Of a DNA stretch of 64,000 nt, positions 29,175-38,387 are shown in pieces (position 1 is the first letter of the stretch; each line of letters opens with the position of its first letter). Both the position numbers and the translations under genes were made by a program. The DNA lies in assembly GCA_016714125.1 (NCBI GenBank), contig JADJNX010000005.1:124001-188000 (forward strand), given 5' to 3'. This DNA comes from Ignavibacteriales bacterium. GTDB taxonomy: Bacteria; Bacteroidota; Ignavibacteria; Ignavibacteriales; Ignavibacteriaceae. Under the pieces are notes generated by a model. It was given only the letters and a program-made list of their open reading frames with translations. It had not been told where the DNA came from and did no database searches.

Positions 29175-30453
29175 CCCCTCAATCAATCATTATTTGCAGA
29201 TTTTATTTAATCTCCACAACAGGGGGATTAAACTGGGTCTCGAGAACACCCAGGAATTTCTGGATCTTCTGGGGAATCCTCAAAAAAAGATCAAGTGTAT
29301 TCATGTGGCAGGTTCAAATGGCAAGGGGAGTACATCGTCATTTATTGCCAGCATTTTAACAGAAGCGGGATATAAAACAGGACTTTACACCTCACCCCAC
29401 TTTATAAGATATAATGAACGAATCAGAATCAATGGACAGATAATCCCCGATAAGTATGTAATTGCATTTATGGAGGAGTATGAAAAGCTGATCTATGATA
29501 CAAATTTAACATTTTTTGAAGTTACCACTGTTTTGGCATTTAAGTATTTTGCCGACAAGGAAGTTGATTACGCAATAATCGAAACAGGCCTGGGAGGCAG
29601 ACTCGACGCCACAAATGTCATCACTCCTCTTGCCTCAGTTATCACCTCTATCAGTCTTGAACACACCAACATACTTGGAAATACTATTGAGGAAATTGCA
29701 AAAGAAAAAAGGGGGAATTATCAAACCGGGGGTTCCTTTGTTTTGGGCAAAATGCCGGAACAAGCTGAAAAAACCCTGATTGAAATGGCAGTAGAGGAAA
29801 ATTGCAAGTACTTTAAGCTACACGACTACACAAATAAACGGGAAAACTACTTTGAATATTATTCAAGTGAGTTATACATCGATCATTTGTCAGCTCCACT
29901 AAAAGGGGCATATCAACAGTTGAATGCATCCCTGGCAATATTAACTCTCAATAAAACTCTTCGATTCACAGACTCAAAAAGAATTCTTGGTGGTATTAAA
30001 AATGTTGTGTTCAACACCGGTATTCAGGGCAGATATGAGAAGGTACACGACCATCCAAAAATCATTCTGGATTCAGCTCATAATCTCGAGGGAGTGCAAA
30101 ATTTTTTGAAGGAGTTTGCAAAGGACAGTGCAAAATCCAATCCGCGTTATCTACTCTTTTCCTGTCTGAACGACAAATCTCTCGACAACATGTTAATTCA
30201 AAGCAGAGATCATTTTGACAAGGTTTATCTTTATGAACTTAAGGATAACGAAAGAGCAGCAAAAATTGAACAATTAGTAGAAATTGCCGAAAATAATGGC
30301 ATCAAATATTCCGTTCAGAATGATATCCCCGCATTTATCAAAAAATTTATCAGCTCAGCCGAAAAGGAATGTCTGGTGGTTTTCGGGAGTATGTATCTGG
30401 TTGCGGAAGTAAAAAAAGTATTCGAAAAAAAATATTACAGTAACAATTTGTAA
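29161..30453 (+). CDS. folC: Folylpolyglutamate / dihydrofolate synthase
   Basis: Mur-ligase-type enzyme that adds glutamate to folates. The P-loop is HVAGSNGKGSTSSFIASIL (~44-62), followed by YTSPHFIRYNERIRING, IETGLGGRLDATNVI and EHTNILGNTIEEIAKEKRG, and later LDSAHNLEGVQNF. The 430-residue length is typical. The start lies inside the pyrD 3' end, so translation is probably coupled. Confidence 0.95.
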   Translation: MSLTNPSINHYLQILFNLHNRGIKLGLENTQEFLDLLGNPQKKIKCIHVAGSNGKGSTSSFIASILTEAGYKTGLYTSPHFIRYNERIRINGQIIPDKYVIAFMEEYEKLIYDTNLTFFEVTTVLAFKYFADKEVDYAIIETGLGGRLDATNVITPLASVITSISLEHTNILGNTIEEIAKEKRGNYQTGGSFVLGKMPEQAEKTLIEMAVEENCKYFKLHDYTNKRENYFEYYSSELYIDHLSAPLKGAYQQLNASLAILTLNKTLRFTDSKRILGGIKNVVFNTGIQGRYEKVHDHPKIILDSAHNLEGVQNFLKEFAKDSAKSNPRYLLFSCLNDKSLDNMLIQSRDHFDKVYLYELKDNERAAKIEQLVEIAENNGIKYSVQNDIPAFIKKFISSAEKECLVVFGSMYLVAEVKKVFEKKYYSNNL

Positions 30454-30476
30454 AAGTTTAAAAAACAAGGTATAAA

Positions 30477-31724
30477 ATGGATATTTCAGAACTGAAATCT
30501 AAGAGGATCGTTGAACTCAACGAGATAGCAAAAGAATTAAAGATCAGCGGGTTCACTGATTTGAGGAAGCAGGAGTTGATTTTCAAAATCCTGGAAGCTC
30601 AAACAGCCAAAGACGGTTTAACATTTTCCAAGGGTGTTTTGGAAGTTTTACCCGATGGCTACGGATTTTTACGGTCAGCTGCATATAATTATCTCCCGTC
30701 ACCCGATGACATCTACATCTCACCCTCTCAAATCAAGAAATTTTATTTAAGAACAGGTGACTTTGTAAGTGGTCAGGTGAGACCTCCAAAAGAAGGTGAA
30801 AGATTCTTTGCATTGCTCAGGGTTGAAGCTGTAAATGGAATGGATCCAATCGAGATCAGGGAAAGGACTCTTTTTGATAACTTAATCCCTGTTTATCCAA
30901 CCCGGAAATTTACACTTGAGTCCGCTCCCGGTGAATATTCGATGCGTATAATGGACCTGTTAACTCCTATCGGAAAAGGTCAAAGAGGATTAATTGTTTC
31001 ACCTCCAAAGAGTGGTAAAACAATTCTCCTTCAAAAAATCGCAAACTCACTTACCAGAAATCACCCTGAAATTAAACTTATCATCCTCCTTATCGATGAA
31101 CGCCCTGAGGAAGTTACTGACATGGAGAGAAGTGTTAATGCCGAGGTAATCAGTTCAACATTTGATGAACCTGCTGAACGACATGTACAGGTTGCCGATA
31201 TGGTTATCGAAAAAGCCAAAAGACTTGTGGAAGCAAAACATGATGTGGTTATTTTGCTTGATTCAATTACAAGACTTGGAAGAGCCCACAACCTTGTGGT
31301 TCCTCACTCTGGAAAAATTCTCTCAGGTGGTCTCGATTCAAATGCTCTGCACAAACCAAAAAGATTTTTTGGTGCTGCAAGAAACACCGAAGATGGTGGC
31401 TCTTTGACAATTATTGCTACTGCACTTATCGATACCGGCTCAAGGATGGATGATGTTATCTTTGAGGAATTTAAGGGAACGGGTAACATGGAAATAGTTC
31501 TCAACAGAGACCTCAGTGATAGAAGAATTTTCCCTGCGATCGATATTAACAGATCAGGTACCCGTCGTGAAGAGATGCTCCTCAAAGAAGAAGACCTTCA
31601 ACGAATTTATATCCTTAGAAAATATTTAAGTGACTTCTCACCTGTAGAAGCAATGGATGTTATGCTCGATAAAATGAGAGGCACCAAAAACAATAAAGAT
31701 TTTCTAAATATGATGAACAGCTAA
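30477..31724 (+). CDS. rho: Transcription termination factor Rho
   Basis: Hexameric RNA helicase. It has an N-terminal SAP-like helix bundle (LKSKRIVELNEIAKELKI), the cold-shock-like RNA-binding part (GVLEVLPDGYGFLRS...NYLPSPDDIYISPSQI) and the ATPase core. That core shows Walker A SPPKSGKTILL (~178-188), Walker B LIILLIDERPEEVTDM and the Q-loop region VILLDSITRLGRAHN. At 415 residues it lacks the long insertions found in some Bacteroidota Rho proteins. Confidence 0.97.
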   Translation: MDISELKSKRIVELNEIAKELKISGFTDLRKQELIFKILEAQTAKDGLTFSKGVLEVLPDGYGFLRSAAYNYLPSPDDIYISPSQIKKFYLRTGDFVSGQVRPPKEGERFFALLRVEAVNGMDPIEIRERTLFDNLIPVYPTRKFTLESAPGEYSMRIMDLLTPIGKGQRGLIVSPPKSGKTILLQKIANSLTRNHPEIKLIILLIDERPEEVTDMERSVNAEVISSTFDEPAERHVQVADMVIEKAKRLVEAKHDVVILLDSITRLGRAHNLVVPHSGKILSGGLDSNALHKPKRFFGAARNTEDGGSLTIIATALIDTGSRMDDVIFEEFKGTGNMEIVLNRDLSDRRIFPAIDINRSGTRREEMLLKEEDLQRIYILRKYLSDFSPVEAMDVMLDKMRGTKNNKDFLNMMNS

Positions 31725-31725
31725 A

Positions 31726-32688
31726 ATGTCTTCTACCCTTACAGGTGTTTTCACTTGTGGTGATATAAATGGAATTGGCCCCGAAATTACATTAAAGGCG
31801 ATTGGTAAACTCCTTCTTAACAAGAAGATAGATATCAAACTGGTAATGCCGGCAAATGTTTTTGAGGAAGTGAAGAAGTTGACCGGTGTTCATCCCAACA
31901 CTGGTGATCATTTTGAGCTTGTTGATATTGGTAACTATGATCTTAAACCCGGGTTACCATCCAAAGCCTCCGGCAGTGCAGCCTTTGAAGCCTTAAAAGT
32001 TGCTTATGCACTGTGTGAAGATGACCATCACAGTTTTATGGTTACGGCTCCGATTTCAAAATATGCTCTCAAATTGGCAGGAATTAACTTTCCGGGTCAT
32101 ACTGAGATGCTTGCAGAATGGTCGGGTACTGACAAGTTTGTGATGATGTTCCTGTCAGATAACTTTAAATGTGCTCTTGCAACGATCCATATTCCCATTT
32201 CAGCAGTTCCTGCAACACTTACGGGAGAGAACATCGAAAGGTGTTTAACGACCGTTAAGGCATCTCTAAACCGTGATTTTTCCATTAGTGACCCTAATAT
32301 CGCCCTTCTTGGATTAAACCCCCATGCAGGTGAAAATGGACTGATTGGTACCGAAGAGATAGATCAAATCTCAGGAGTTATCGAAAGATTTGGCAAGGGA
32401 GTTGAGGGTCCATTTCCCGCTGATGCTTTTTTTGGCAGGAAACAATTCCTCAATTTTGATATTTATGTTGCGATGTACCACGATCAGGGGCTTATCCCAT
32501 TTAAACTCCTGACTTCTGGATCAGGGGTTAACTACACCGCCGGACTAAAAATTGTAAGAACTTCACCCGATCACGGAACTGCATTTGACATCGCCTGGCA
32601 AAACAAAGCTGATGCAAGTTCCATAATTAAATCGGTTGACTGGGGTAAAAGAATCTGTTTTAATCGTCGGTTGTTTGATGCCGGGTAA
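31726..32688 (+). CDS. pdxA: 4-hydroxythreonine-4-phosphate dehydrogenase
   Basis: Step in DXP-dependent PLP biosynthesis. It opens GVFTCGDINGIGPEITLKA. The metal-binding histidines are in FPGHTEMLAEW, GLNPHAGENGLIG and AMYHDQGLIPFKLL. The end region has NYTAGLKIVRTSPDHGTAFDIAW. The 320 residues match the family. It starts 1 nt after the rho stop and its last codons overlap the next methyltransferase start. Confidence 0.95.
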   Translation: MSSTLTGVFTCGDINGIGPEITLKAIGKLLLNKKIDIKLVMPANVFEEVKKLTGVHPNTGDHFELVDIGNYDLKPGLPSKASGSAAFEALKVAYALCEDDHHSFMVTAPISKYALKLAGINFPGHTEMLAEWSGTDKFVMMFLSDNFKCALATIHIPISAVPATLTGENIERCLTTVKASLNRDFSISDPNIALLGLNPHAGENGLIGTEEIDQISGVIERFGKGVEGPFPADAFFGRKQFLNFDIYVAMYHDQGLIPFKLLTSGSGVNYTAGLKIVRTSPDHGTAFDIAWQNKADASSIIKSVDWGKRICFNRRLFDAG

Positions 32689-33401
32689 CACATATTCAAA
32701 GATTTCTTTGATTTACGATGATCTCGTTCGGCATGTTAATTATGCAGGCTGGGCAGAATATCTTCAGAATATAATTGATGATTACAAAATCAGACACGAT
32801 CTGGTTCTTGAACTTGCTTCAGGAACGGGAAAACTTTTCTCCAAATTAAACATCGAAACCAGCATAAAGATTCTTAGTGATATTTCAGTTGAAATGTTGA
32901 ATTATATTGATAAAACAAATTCCAGGGTTTGTTTTGACATGACCTCAATTCCATTTAAACGGGAGTTCGACCTGGTTGTTTCAAGTTTCGACAGTGTTAA
33001 TCATCTTGAATCAGAATCCAGACTCAATTCACTTTTTGGTGAGGTTAACAGAATTCTTAAACCCGGGGATATTTCCTTTTTTGATGTTGTAACGGAGCAT
33101 AATTCATTCAGTTACCTGGATTCTTACAGTAAAAAAAAAGAAAAACAGGGGATATGAAATACCAGCAGTCATCCGAATATGATGCGATAAAAAACGACAC
33201 AGAAACAGATTTTTGATTACTTTCCCATCGGGGGAAGTTTTTGAAGAGGACCATTTTGAATATATTTTTCCGCAAGAGACCATCATCAAGTTTTGTGAAA
33301 GTAACAATTTTAAAGTGGTGGGTACATTTGAAGCATTCACAGGTAAAAAAGTTACAGAAAATACACTCCGCATTCAGTATATCATAAGGAGTAACGGATG
33401 A
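32678..33401 (+). CDS. Class I SAM-dependent methyltransferase (two or more frameshifts)
   Basis: The ATG at 32678 lies in the last codons of pdxA. It has motif I LELASGTGKLFSKL, a VVSSFDSVNHL motif and LFGEVNRILKPGDISFFDVV. The frame breaks in the 9-A run near 33131-33139 and again near the T5 run at 33210; the sequence then resumes LITFPSGEVFEEDHFEYIFPQ and ends YIIRSNG. Corrected length is ~240 residues. Substrate unknown. The stop overlaps the ftsE start (ATGA). Confidence 0.82.
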
Positions 33402-34063
33402 TACTTGATTTTAAAGGTGTCAATTTTGCTTACGGGAATCATAAAATACTCGATCAGAGTGATTTTTCGATGGCAGAAGGGGAGTTTGCTTCTCTGGTAG
33501 GGAAGAGTGGCTGTGGAAAATCCACATTCCTTCAATTATGCTATTTTAACCTGCTGCCACAAGCAGGAGAGATTAAAATATGTGGATTTTCGGCAAAAGA
33601 TGCTTCACAAAAAACGATTCCAAAATTACGCCAGAAACTTGGTGTTGTATTCCAGGATTTTAAACTGTTATCAGACAGAACAGTATTTGAAAATCTTTCA
33701 TATATCCTTGAAATTAATGGTTACCCCCGCAAAAAGATCAGAGGCAGGGTTGAAGCTGTTTTGAGTGATCTTGGACTTCTTCACCTTAAAAACGCATTTC
33801 CCAAAACTCTCTCAGGCGGGGAACAGCAGAGAACTGCGATTGGCAGAGCCATCGTAAATGAACCTTTATTGGTGATAGCTGATGAACCCACTGGGAACCT
33901 GGATCCTGCAACTTCGGAAGAAATTATATCCATATTTGAATCGATAAACAGAAAAGGGACAGCGATTCTATTGGCAACTCACAATTATGATATAATTGAC
34001 ACAAAAGGGAGGATTTATAAACTCGAGGATGGCAAGATTGGTCGTGTAAAAATTAAAAAATAA
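33398..34063 (+). CDS. ftsE: Cell-division ABC transporter ATP-binding protein
   Basis: A 221-residue ABC ATPase with Walker A VGKSGCGKSTF (~35-45), signature LSGGEQQRTAIGRAIV and Walker B LLVIADEPTGNLD. The Q-loop region LGVVFQDFKLLSDRTVFENL is characteristic of FtsE rather than of LolD or other exporters. FtsE normally pairs with the membrane protein FtsX to control septal hydrolases. No ftsX is adjacent: the next gene (adk) is convergent. Confidence 0.85.
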   Translation: MILDFKGVNFAYGNHKILDQSDFSMAEGEFASLVGKSGCGKSTFLQLCYFNLLPQAGEIKICGFSAKDASQKTIPKLRQKLGVVFQDFKLLSDRTVFENLSYILEINGYPRKKIRGRVEAVLSDLGLLHLKNAFPKTLSGGEQQRTAIGRAIVNEPLLVIADEPTGNLDPATSEEIISIFESINRKGTAILLATHNYDIIDTKGRIYKLEDGKIGRVKIKK

Positions 34064-34066
34064 AAC

Positions 34067-34094
34067 AAAAAAAAGGGATGAGTAACCTCATCCC
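34067..34094 (-). terminator. Rho-independent terminator for adk
   Basis: Read on the minus strand, GGGATGAG-GTTA-CTCATCCC forms a perfect 8-bp stem followed by eight Ts. It sits between the convergent ftsE and adk stops. Confidence 0.88.
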
Positions 34095-34118
34095 CATAAA
34101 AACCCGTCGTCTCCCGTG

Positions 34119-34778
34119 TTAGCCTCTGGATTTTAGCTCTTCCACAATACCAAATATCTGTTCAGTTACTTCTTCTATCGGTCTTAAACCGTTAATCAAA
34201 TGTAAGTCCTTTAAATCCTTATAGTAGTTAACCACAGGTAAAGTGGTATCAATAAAGATTTTAAGTCGTCTTCTGATTACACTTTCATCATCATCAGGTC
34301 TCTGATAAAAAGAGTATAATGCACCACATTTGGGGCACTCTGTCATGTTATTTATCTCATCATTGCTGAAGATATTGTTACACTCTCTGCAAGCTCTTCT
34401 TCTGGCAAGTCTGTTAACCAGTTCTTCTTCATCTACTTGAAAAACAAGAATAGCACCAACACCAAACTGGAGTTCACCAAACAGCCGGTCGAGAGCTTCC
34501 GCCTGCGACACGGTTCTTGGGAATCCATCCAATATAAATCCGTCACGAAGTTGGGGTTCAGACAATTTTTCCTTGATAATACCTATCATGATATCATCGG
34601 GGACAAGTCGTCCACTCGACATTATCTCGTGGGCTTTTTTCCCTAATGGAGTCCCTTTTTTAACTGACTCCCTAAGGATATCCCCGGTAGAGATATGCTC
34701 AAAACCATATTTTTGGCTTATAATTTTGGCTTGTGTTCCCTTACCCGCTCCCGGAGCTCCGAATAAAATTAAATACAT
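34119..34778 (-). CDS. adk: Adenylate kinase (zinc-type LID)
   Basis: Interconverts AMP + ATP with 2 ADP. It has P-loop FGAPGAGKGTQAK (~5-17), AMP-site HISTGDILRESV, FILDGFPRTVSQAEAL, and LARRRACRECNNIF...CPKCGALY in the LID, where four cysteines form a structural zinc site. At 219 residues it is the long-LID bacterial type. It is downstream of tadA and closed by a strong terminator. Confidence 0.97.
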   Translation of the reverse strand: MYLILFGAPGAGKGTQAKIISQKYGFEHISTGDILRESVKKGTPLGKKAHEIMSSGRLVPDDIMIGIIKEKLSEPQLRDGFILDGFPRTVSQAEALDRLFGELQFGVGAILVFQVDEEELVNRLARRRACRECNNIFSNDEINNMTECPKCGALYSFYQRPDDDESVIRRRLKIFIDTTLPVVNYYKDLKDLHLINGLRPIEEVTEQIFGIVEELKSRG

Positions 34779-34843
34779 GATCTTCCTTATAGTATCTCTG
34801 TCAAAAGACTTAAATAACGATGAGCAAAACTAACAAATAAATT

Positions 34844-35305
34844 TCAATTTCTTAACTTTTGAAAGAAATTCCTTAGGAAATACTGGCTCTCATTCTCCAT
34901 TAGACCCGAAAACACTTTAATTGTATGATTAAACTTTCCATCTTCAAGATGATTATGAATTGATCCACAGCAACCAAATTTTGGATCAAATGCGGCAAAG
35001 ATAACTTTTTCAAGTCTGGCATGGAGCATCGCTCCTGCACACATCAGGCATGGTTCAAGAGTTGAGTACATTGTACACCCATCAAGCCGGGAAGAATTGA
35101 GGTGATTTGCCGCTGCGGTGATTGCAATCATTTCCGCATGCGCAGTGGGATCATTTAATCTTAAATTTTGATTATATCCTCTGCCAATAATTTTATTATC
35201 CCGCACAATCACGGCACCCACAGGAACCTCCTCTTCATCAAAAGCATGTTGTGCCTCTTGAAGAGCCTGGTACATACACCTGTAATCACTTTCAGAAAAA
35301 ATCAT
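34844..35305 (-). CDS. tadA: tRNA-specific adenosine deaminase
   Basis: Deaminates A34 to inosine in tRNA-Arg(ACG). Zinc-site motifs are NDPTAHAEMIAI (catalytic Glu) and STLEPCLMCAGAMLHARL. The 153-residue length fits. Its expected substrate, tRNA-Arg with anticodon ACG, is encoded 4 kb away at 39328-39404. It is followed on the same strand by adk after 65 nt. Confidence 0.94.
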   Translation of the reverse strand: MIFSESDYRCMYQALQEAQHAFDEEEVPVGAVIVRDNKIIGRGYNQNLRLNDPTAHAEMIAITAAANHLNSSRLDGCTMYSTLEPCLMCAGAMLHARLEKVIFAAFDPKFGCCGSIHNHLEDGKFNHTIKVFSGLMENESQYFLRNFFQKLRN

Positions 35306-35402
35306 AGTCTATTTTTAATTTTTGAAACATTAAAAAAATGAACCTGAATTTAACAATTTCTTAACAGAAATACGCTGAAAAACTTGGATTGGGGAGGTGG
35401 GA

Positions 35403-35475
35403 CGCAGATTATACGGTTTTTCGCGGATGGAGTTTTTAATGGAACGCGGATATCACGGATTTAACACGGAAGGCC
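35403..35475. repeat. Dispersed extragenic repeat, copy 1
   Basis: CGCAGATTATACGGTTTTTCGCGGATGG (35403-35430) recurs at 43216-43243 with three mismatches in 28 bases. After it comes a related GAACGCGGATATCACGGATTTAACACGGA stretch. It lies in the 594-nt non-coding region after tadA. Sequences of this cgcagatta-acgga-ttcgcggatg type occur as dispersed extragenic repeats in several bacterial phyla. Confidence 0.7.
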
Positions 35476-35535
35476 ACGTAATTTTTTTGATTTTGACAAC
35501 ATCATTTTGCGCAGCCTCGAATTGTTTTCAACCGG

Positions 35536-35797
35536 CCATTTGCCCCGTTAGGGGTAACGTATTGGTAGAATCACGATTGTAGCCGCAAAAAGCCTTTGCC
35601 CCGGCAGGGGTATCCTATGGGTAGAATAAACCCCACCCAAAATGCCATTTGCCAGGTCAGGGGTAAAATATTGGTAGAATAATCCCCACCCCAAAAGCCT
35701 TTGCCCCGGCAGGGGTAATGTCTGGGTAGAATAATGTATGAGTAGAATAATCCCAACACCAAAATTATCCCCGGAGGGGATTAAATATTCGTAGCTA
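35536..35797. repeat. Tandem array of ~52-nt units with CCCCGGCAGGGG core
   Basis: Five degenerate copies start near 35537, 35592, 35644, 35697 and 35764. The consensus is GCCtTTGCCCCGGCAGGGGTAatgTaTtGGTAGAATAAtcCCcACcC. The CCCC/GGGG arms around GGCA can form a small hairpin and the GGTAGAATAA tail is conserved. Copies 2, 3 and 4 are 52-53 nt apart. The units differ too much, and the intervening DNA is too repetitive, for a CRISPR array. Function unknown. Confidence 0.8.
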
Positions 35798-35899
35798 AAT
35801 TGTGCAACCCCCTCCCTACTTACCACGGGTCGAGGTTAAACATTCTGCTTAGTTGATTCGAAACATTTTCCAATGGATTGATAAATTAATTGGTACTGC

Positions 35900-36426
35900 T
35901 TAATTTCTAAACAGGAATACATTTTTTGGAGATAGCTCAGAATGAAGAAGGGTCCTTTTAGTTTTTTTTATGGACTCGCTAGCAATGTCAACTAATAATG
36001 CACGCATTTCCATAGCGGCGGATTGACTAAATTTCTTCAACAATATGGTTATTTTTTTTGCACTTACATTAGAACTTGGAGTATCTTTGGAAATATCCGT
36101 GACATATTCAGAAAATTTAGTGCTTTCTTCTTCACTCATTACTTCATCAATTTGGGCTAATTCAACAGCAGCCTTTATTTTGCTTGCTAGCCAGGGGAAG
36201 GGTTTGCCGCAACGATAGCAAAAGGCAGGTGGTATAAATGGGGCTGTAGAATAAATTCCAGGATTATGATAATAACCCTGATTGGAGATTTACATGCTGG
36301 ACAAAGTGTTATAGTTTGTTCGCCACACTTATCACAATAATCTTGATTGAATTCTGGAAAACTCTTAAAACTACTATTGGTACAGTGACCATTTAAGCAT
36401 ATCTGAGCTACATCATATCCTTCCAT
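35900..36426 (-). CDS. DUF2321-type zinc-ribbon protein (one frameshift)
   Basis: It starts MEGYDVAQICLNGHCTN and carries paired cysteines (YCDKCGEQTITLCPACKSPIR). With one G added to the GGG run near 36280, the frame continues GYYHNPGIYSTAPFIPPAFCYRCGKPFPW and joins the second frame (SKIKAAVELAQIDEVMSEEES...). Two zinc ribbons are therefore followed by a ~90-residue helical region. The layout matches the uncharacterised DUF2321 family from memory. Reconstructed length is ~175 residues. Biochemical role unknown; it lies in an accessory-looking stretch beside a membrane protein gene. Confidence 0.7.
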
Positions 36427-36534
36427 TCAAGGTCTCCTTTAATTATTTGTATTAGACTACTAATTAAACTAATAATTAAGTTAATCGCCAGACTTATTGA
36501 CCACATCCTATGATTAACACCAGGGATACAATCA

Positions 36535-37518
36535 TCAACTTTTCCCCATAGGAGTTTTAGCCAAATCTATAACTTTTGAAAGTGACTGAACCGGCAAATA
36601 TTCAGAGCCAATTAGACCAGACTCCGGCAGAGTGAAAATCGCTTTTGTTGTCTCTTGAAGCACAAAATCCTTTGTCTCCGGAGACTAAGCACTATTTACA
36701 AATTCGGTGAATGAATCAAGGGAGTTCGATTTATGCTCATAAACGACACTCAAGTTCTTATTAACCTTATAGATTTTTGCACACCAAAGAGTCCCCGAAA
36801 TTAAGAGTGTTAAAATTAATATTTTTGTTGATAGGTATCTGACAATTTCATAAGTATCATTGTTAGCTTCTAAAGGAAATAGCCAATTATATCCAAAGAG
36901 AATTCCAAGTGTCAGACCGAATAAAGCGACTGAGGCGACCAACCACCATATTGCAGAACTTTTATATTGCTCTGAACTGTCCTTGAATTTTGTGCTGTAG
37001 CGACTTACATCAACATCGGCGACTCTTCGGCTAATCACCTTGATTAGTTCTTCCGCCTCTTTGTCTTTTGCCTCAATTTTAGAAACGATCGCATCCATTT
37101 CGTCAAGTTTATCTTTTATGGAAGAGATATTCTCAGCCGATTTTGGTATAAACAGAAAAACAGTAAGATTTGTAAAATCGTTTAAAAGGTCACGATAACA
37201 TGAGGTAATTTCTTGTTTAAATACTTTTGCATTATCGGGCGAACTTTTTCCATCCCCTGAATGACGTGTTATTTTTTCAATCACACCTTGAACTCGCAAA
37301 AATAAACTATTCACACCATCATAGTTCGGAAGTTCAAATAAGAGATAATCATCTACCTCTGAGAGTTGTTTCACTAAATCCTGGAATATTGAGATTATTG
37401 ATTCAACATTTTCATACTGATAGAGGCTGAATTTAGGTTCTCGGAATATTGAAGTGTCAAATGATACAATTTTATCAAATTGACTCATCACAGATGTGTT
37501 TACTTCCTCATTTTCCAT
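36535..37518 (-). CDS. Coiled-coil, two-helix membrane protein with in-frame TAG
   Basis: The first 277 codons give a soluble N-terminal region (~1-130), a coiled coil (~130-165, SIKDKLDEMDAIVSKIEAKD) and two membrane helices (about 190-212 and 230-250). A TAG at 36685-36687 interrupts the frame. The same frame then continues for 49 codons (SPETKDFVLQETTKAIF...LPVQSL) to TGA at 36535. The extension reads like the natural C-terminus of such membrane proteins, so the TAG may be a base error or a real truncation. Function unknown. Weakly similar in layout to membrane effectors in accessory regions, but that is only an impression. Confidence 0.6.
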
Positions 37519-38002
37519 TAGTTTTCCTATAATTAAAATCTATCCACAAAAATAATTAATTTAATTGACAAGTTTGTTTTGTCGTGGTTTTTCAGTCGAC
37601 TTGAGTGGATTCCTTTAACTATTCAACAACTCGGTTTTTTAGAAGACCATCATCTTTTGGAGATTCAATTTCCCGTATTCCGTACATCTCAATACCCCCT
37701 CAAAAATAATCTCCCCATCTTCGATGGTTAAAAGCTAAATCTTTTATATTTTAGCATTTGTAAAAAATCAGATGCTAACTACATCATTCAGCTCTGGCTG
37801 ATTGCGAATCTCAATAGTTTAGACAGAGTTGTTGACCTTCAATAAAGACCAAAACCCTTCATGAGTGGTGCCAAGAGGATGGAAAATCTCTTTGAGTTAT
37901 ATGAGAAACATTTGGGAGCCTGTTTCATGAAACGAAGAGCAAGAGAATTGGGAAGTTAATTAATAACAACAATCAGAGCCCCATATATTACCAGAAAAAC
38001 CT
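37519..38002. other. Gene-poor 484-nt gap with decayed-looking sequence
   Basis: No convincing gene. A 32-codon plus-strand ORF at 37861-37959 (MSGAKRMENLFELYEKHL...) has the composition of a real C-terminal fragment but no recognised family. A 9-bp inverted repeat (TAGCATTTG/CAGATGCTA, 37752-37777) is also present. This looks like the remnant of an older gene. Confidence 0.4.
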
Positions 38003-38364
38003 ATGAAAACCGAAGCAATCAATTTCAAAAAATGTTCGAAAAATTCTCAGAGCAATGGTCTCCCAAGATAATAGCACAACTTAACAACTATCATTTTAAA
38101 CTCGCCAGGATTGAAGGGGATTTTACATGGCACGATCACAAAGATACCGATGAGGTGTTTATCGTTATTGAGGGTCAACTCAGGCTTGATTTTCGAGATG
38201 GAAGTGTTACTCTTAATGAAGGTGAGATGGCAGTGGTCCATAAAGGTGTTGAACATAAGCCATTTGCTGCAAAGGAATGTAAAATCCTTTTGATAGAACC
38301 TGCCGGAACTGTCAACACAGGAGATGCCGGTGGAGAGCAAACTGCTGATGCAGTCTGGATATAA
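38003..38364 (+). CDS. Small cupin-domain protein (one frameshift)
   Basis: The start at 38003 (MKTEAINFKK) is split from the rest by one missing A in the run at 38029-38034; the internal ATG at 38032 is then residue 11. The ~120-residue protein is one beta-barrel cupin: GDFTWHDHKDTDEVFIVIEGQLRLDF holds the first motif (G-X5-HXH-X3,4-E-X6-G) and GEMAVVHKGVEHKPFA the second. A metal is probably bound. Substrate unknown; the next gene is a methyltransferase. Confidence 0.85.
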
Positions 38365-38387
38365 TTTAAAAATCAAAACGAGGAAAA

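Noticed and set aside
35536..35797. Possible CRISPR array
   Set aside because: Units are degenerate over their whole length and the sequence between cores is itself repeated, so there are no unique spacers; no cas genes are present.
35548..35826. Minus-strand ORF of 92 codons across the 52-nt repeats
   Set aside because: It is translated repeat sequence (recurring LPLPGQRL-type text) and not a gene.
36685..36687. Stop-codon reassignment or pyrrolysine at TAG
   Set aside because: Other genes in the window use TAG as a normal stop (for example cvpA and mutS2), and this is a single case in a non-pyl context.
37861..37959. 32-codon ORF as a small gene
   Set aside because: No recognised family or clear ribosome-binding site; it is better described as a possible gene remnant in the gap.
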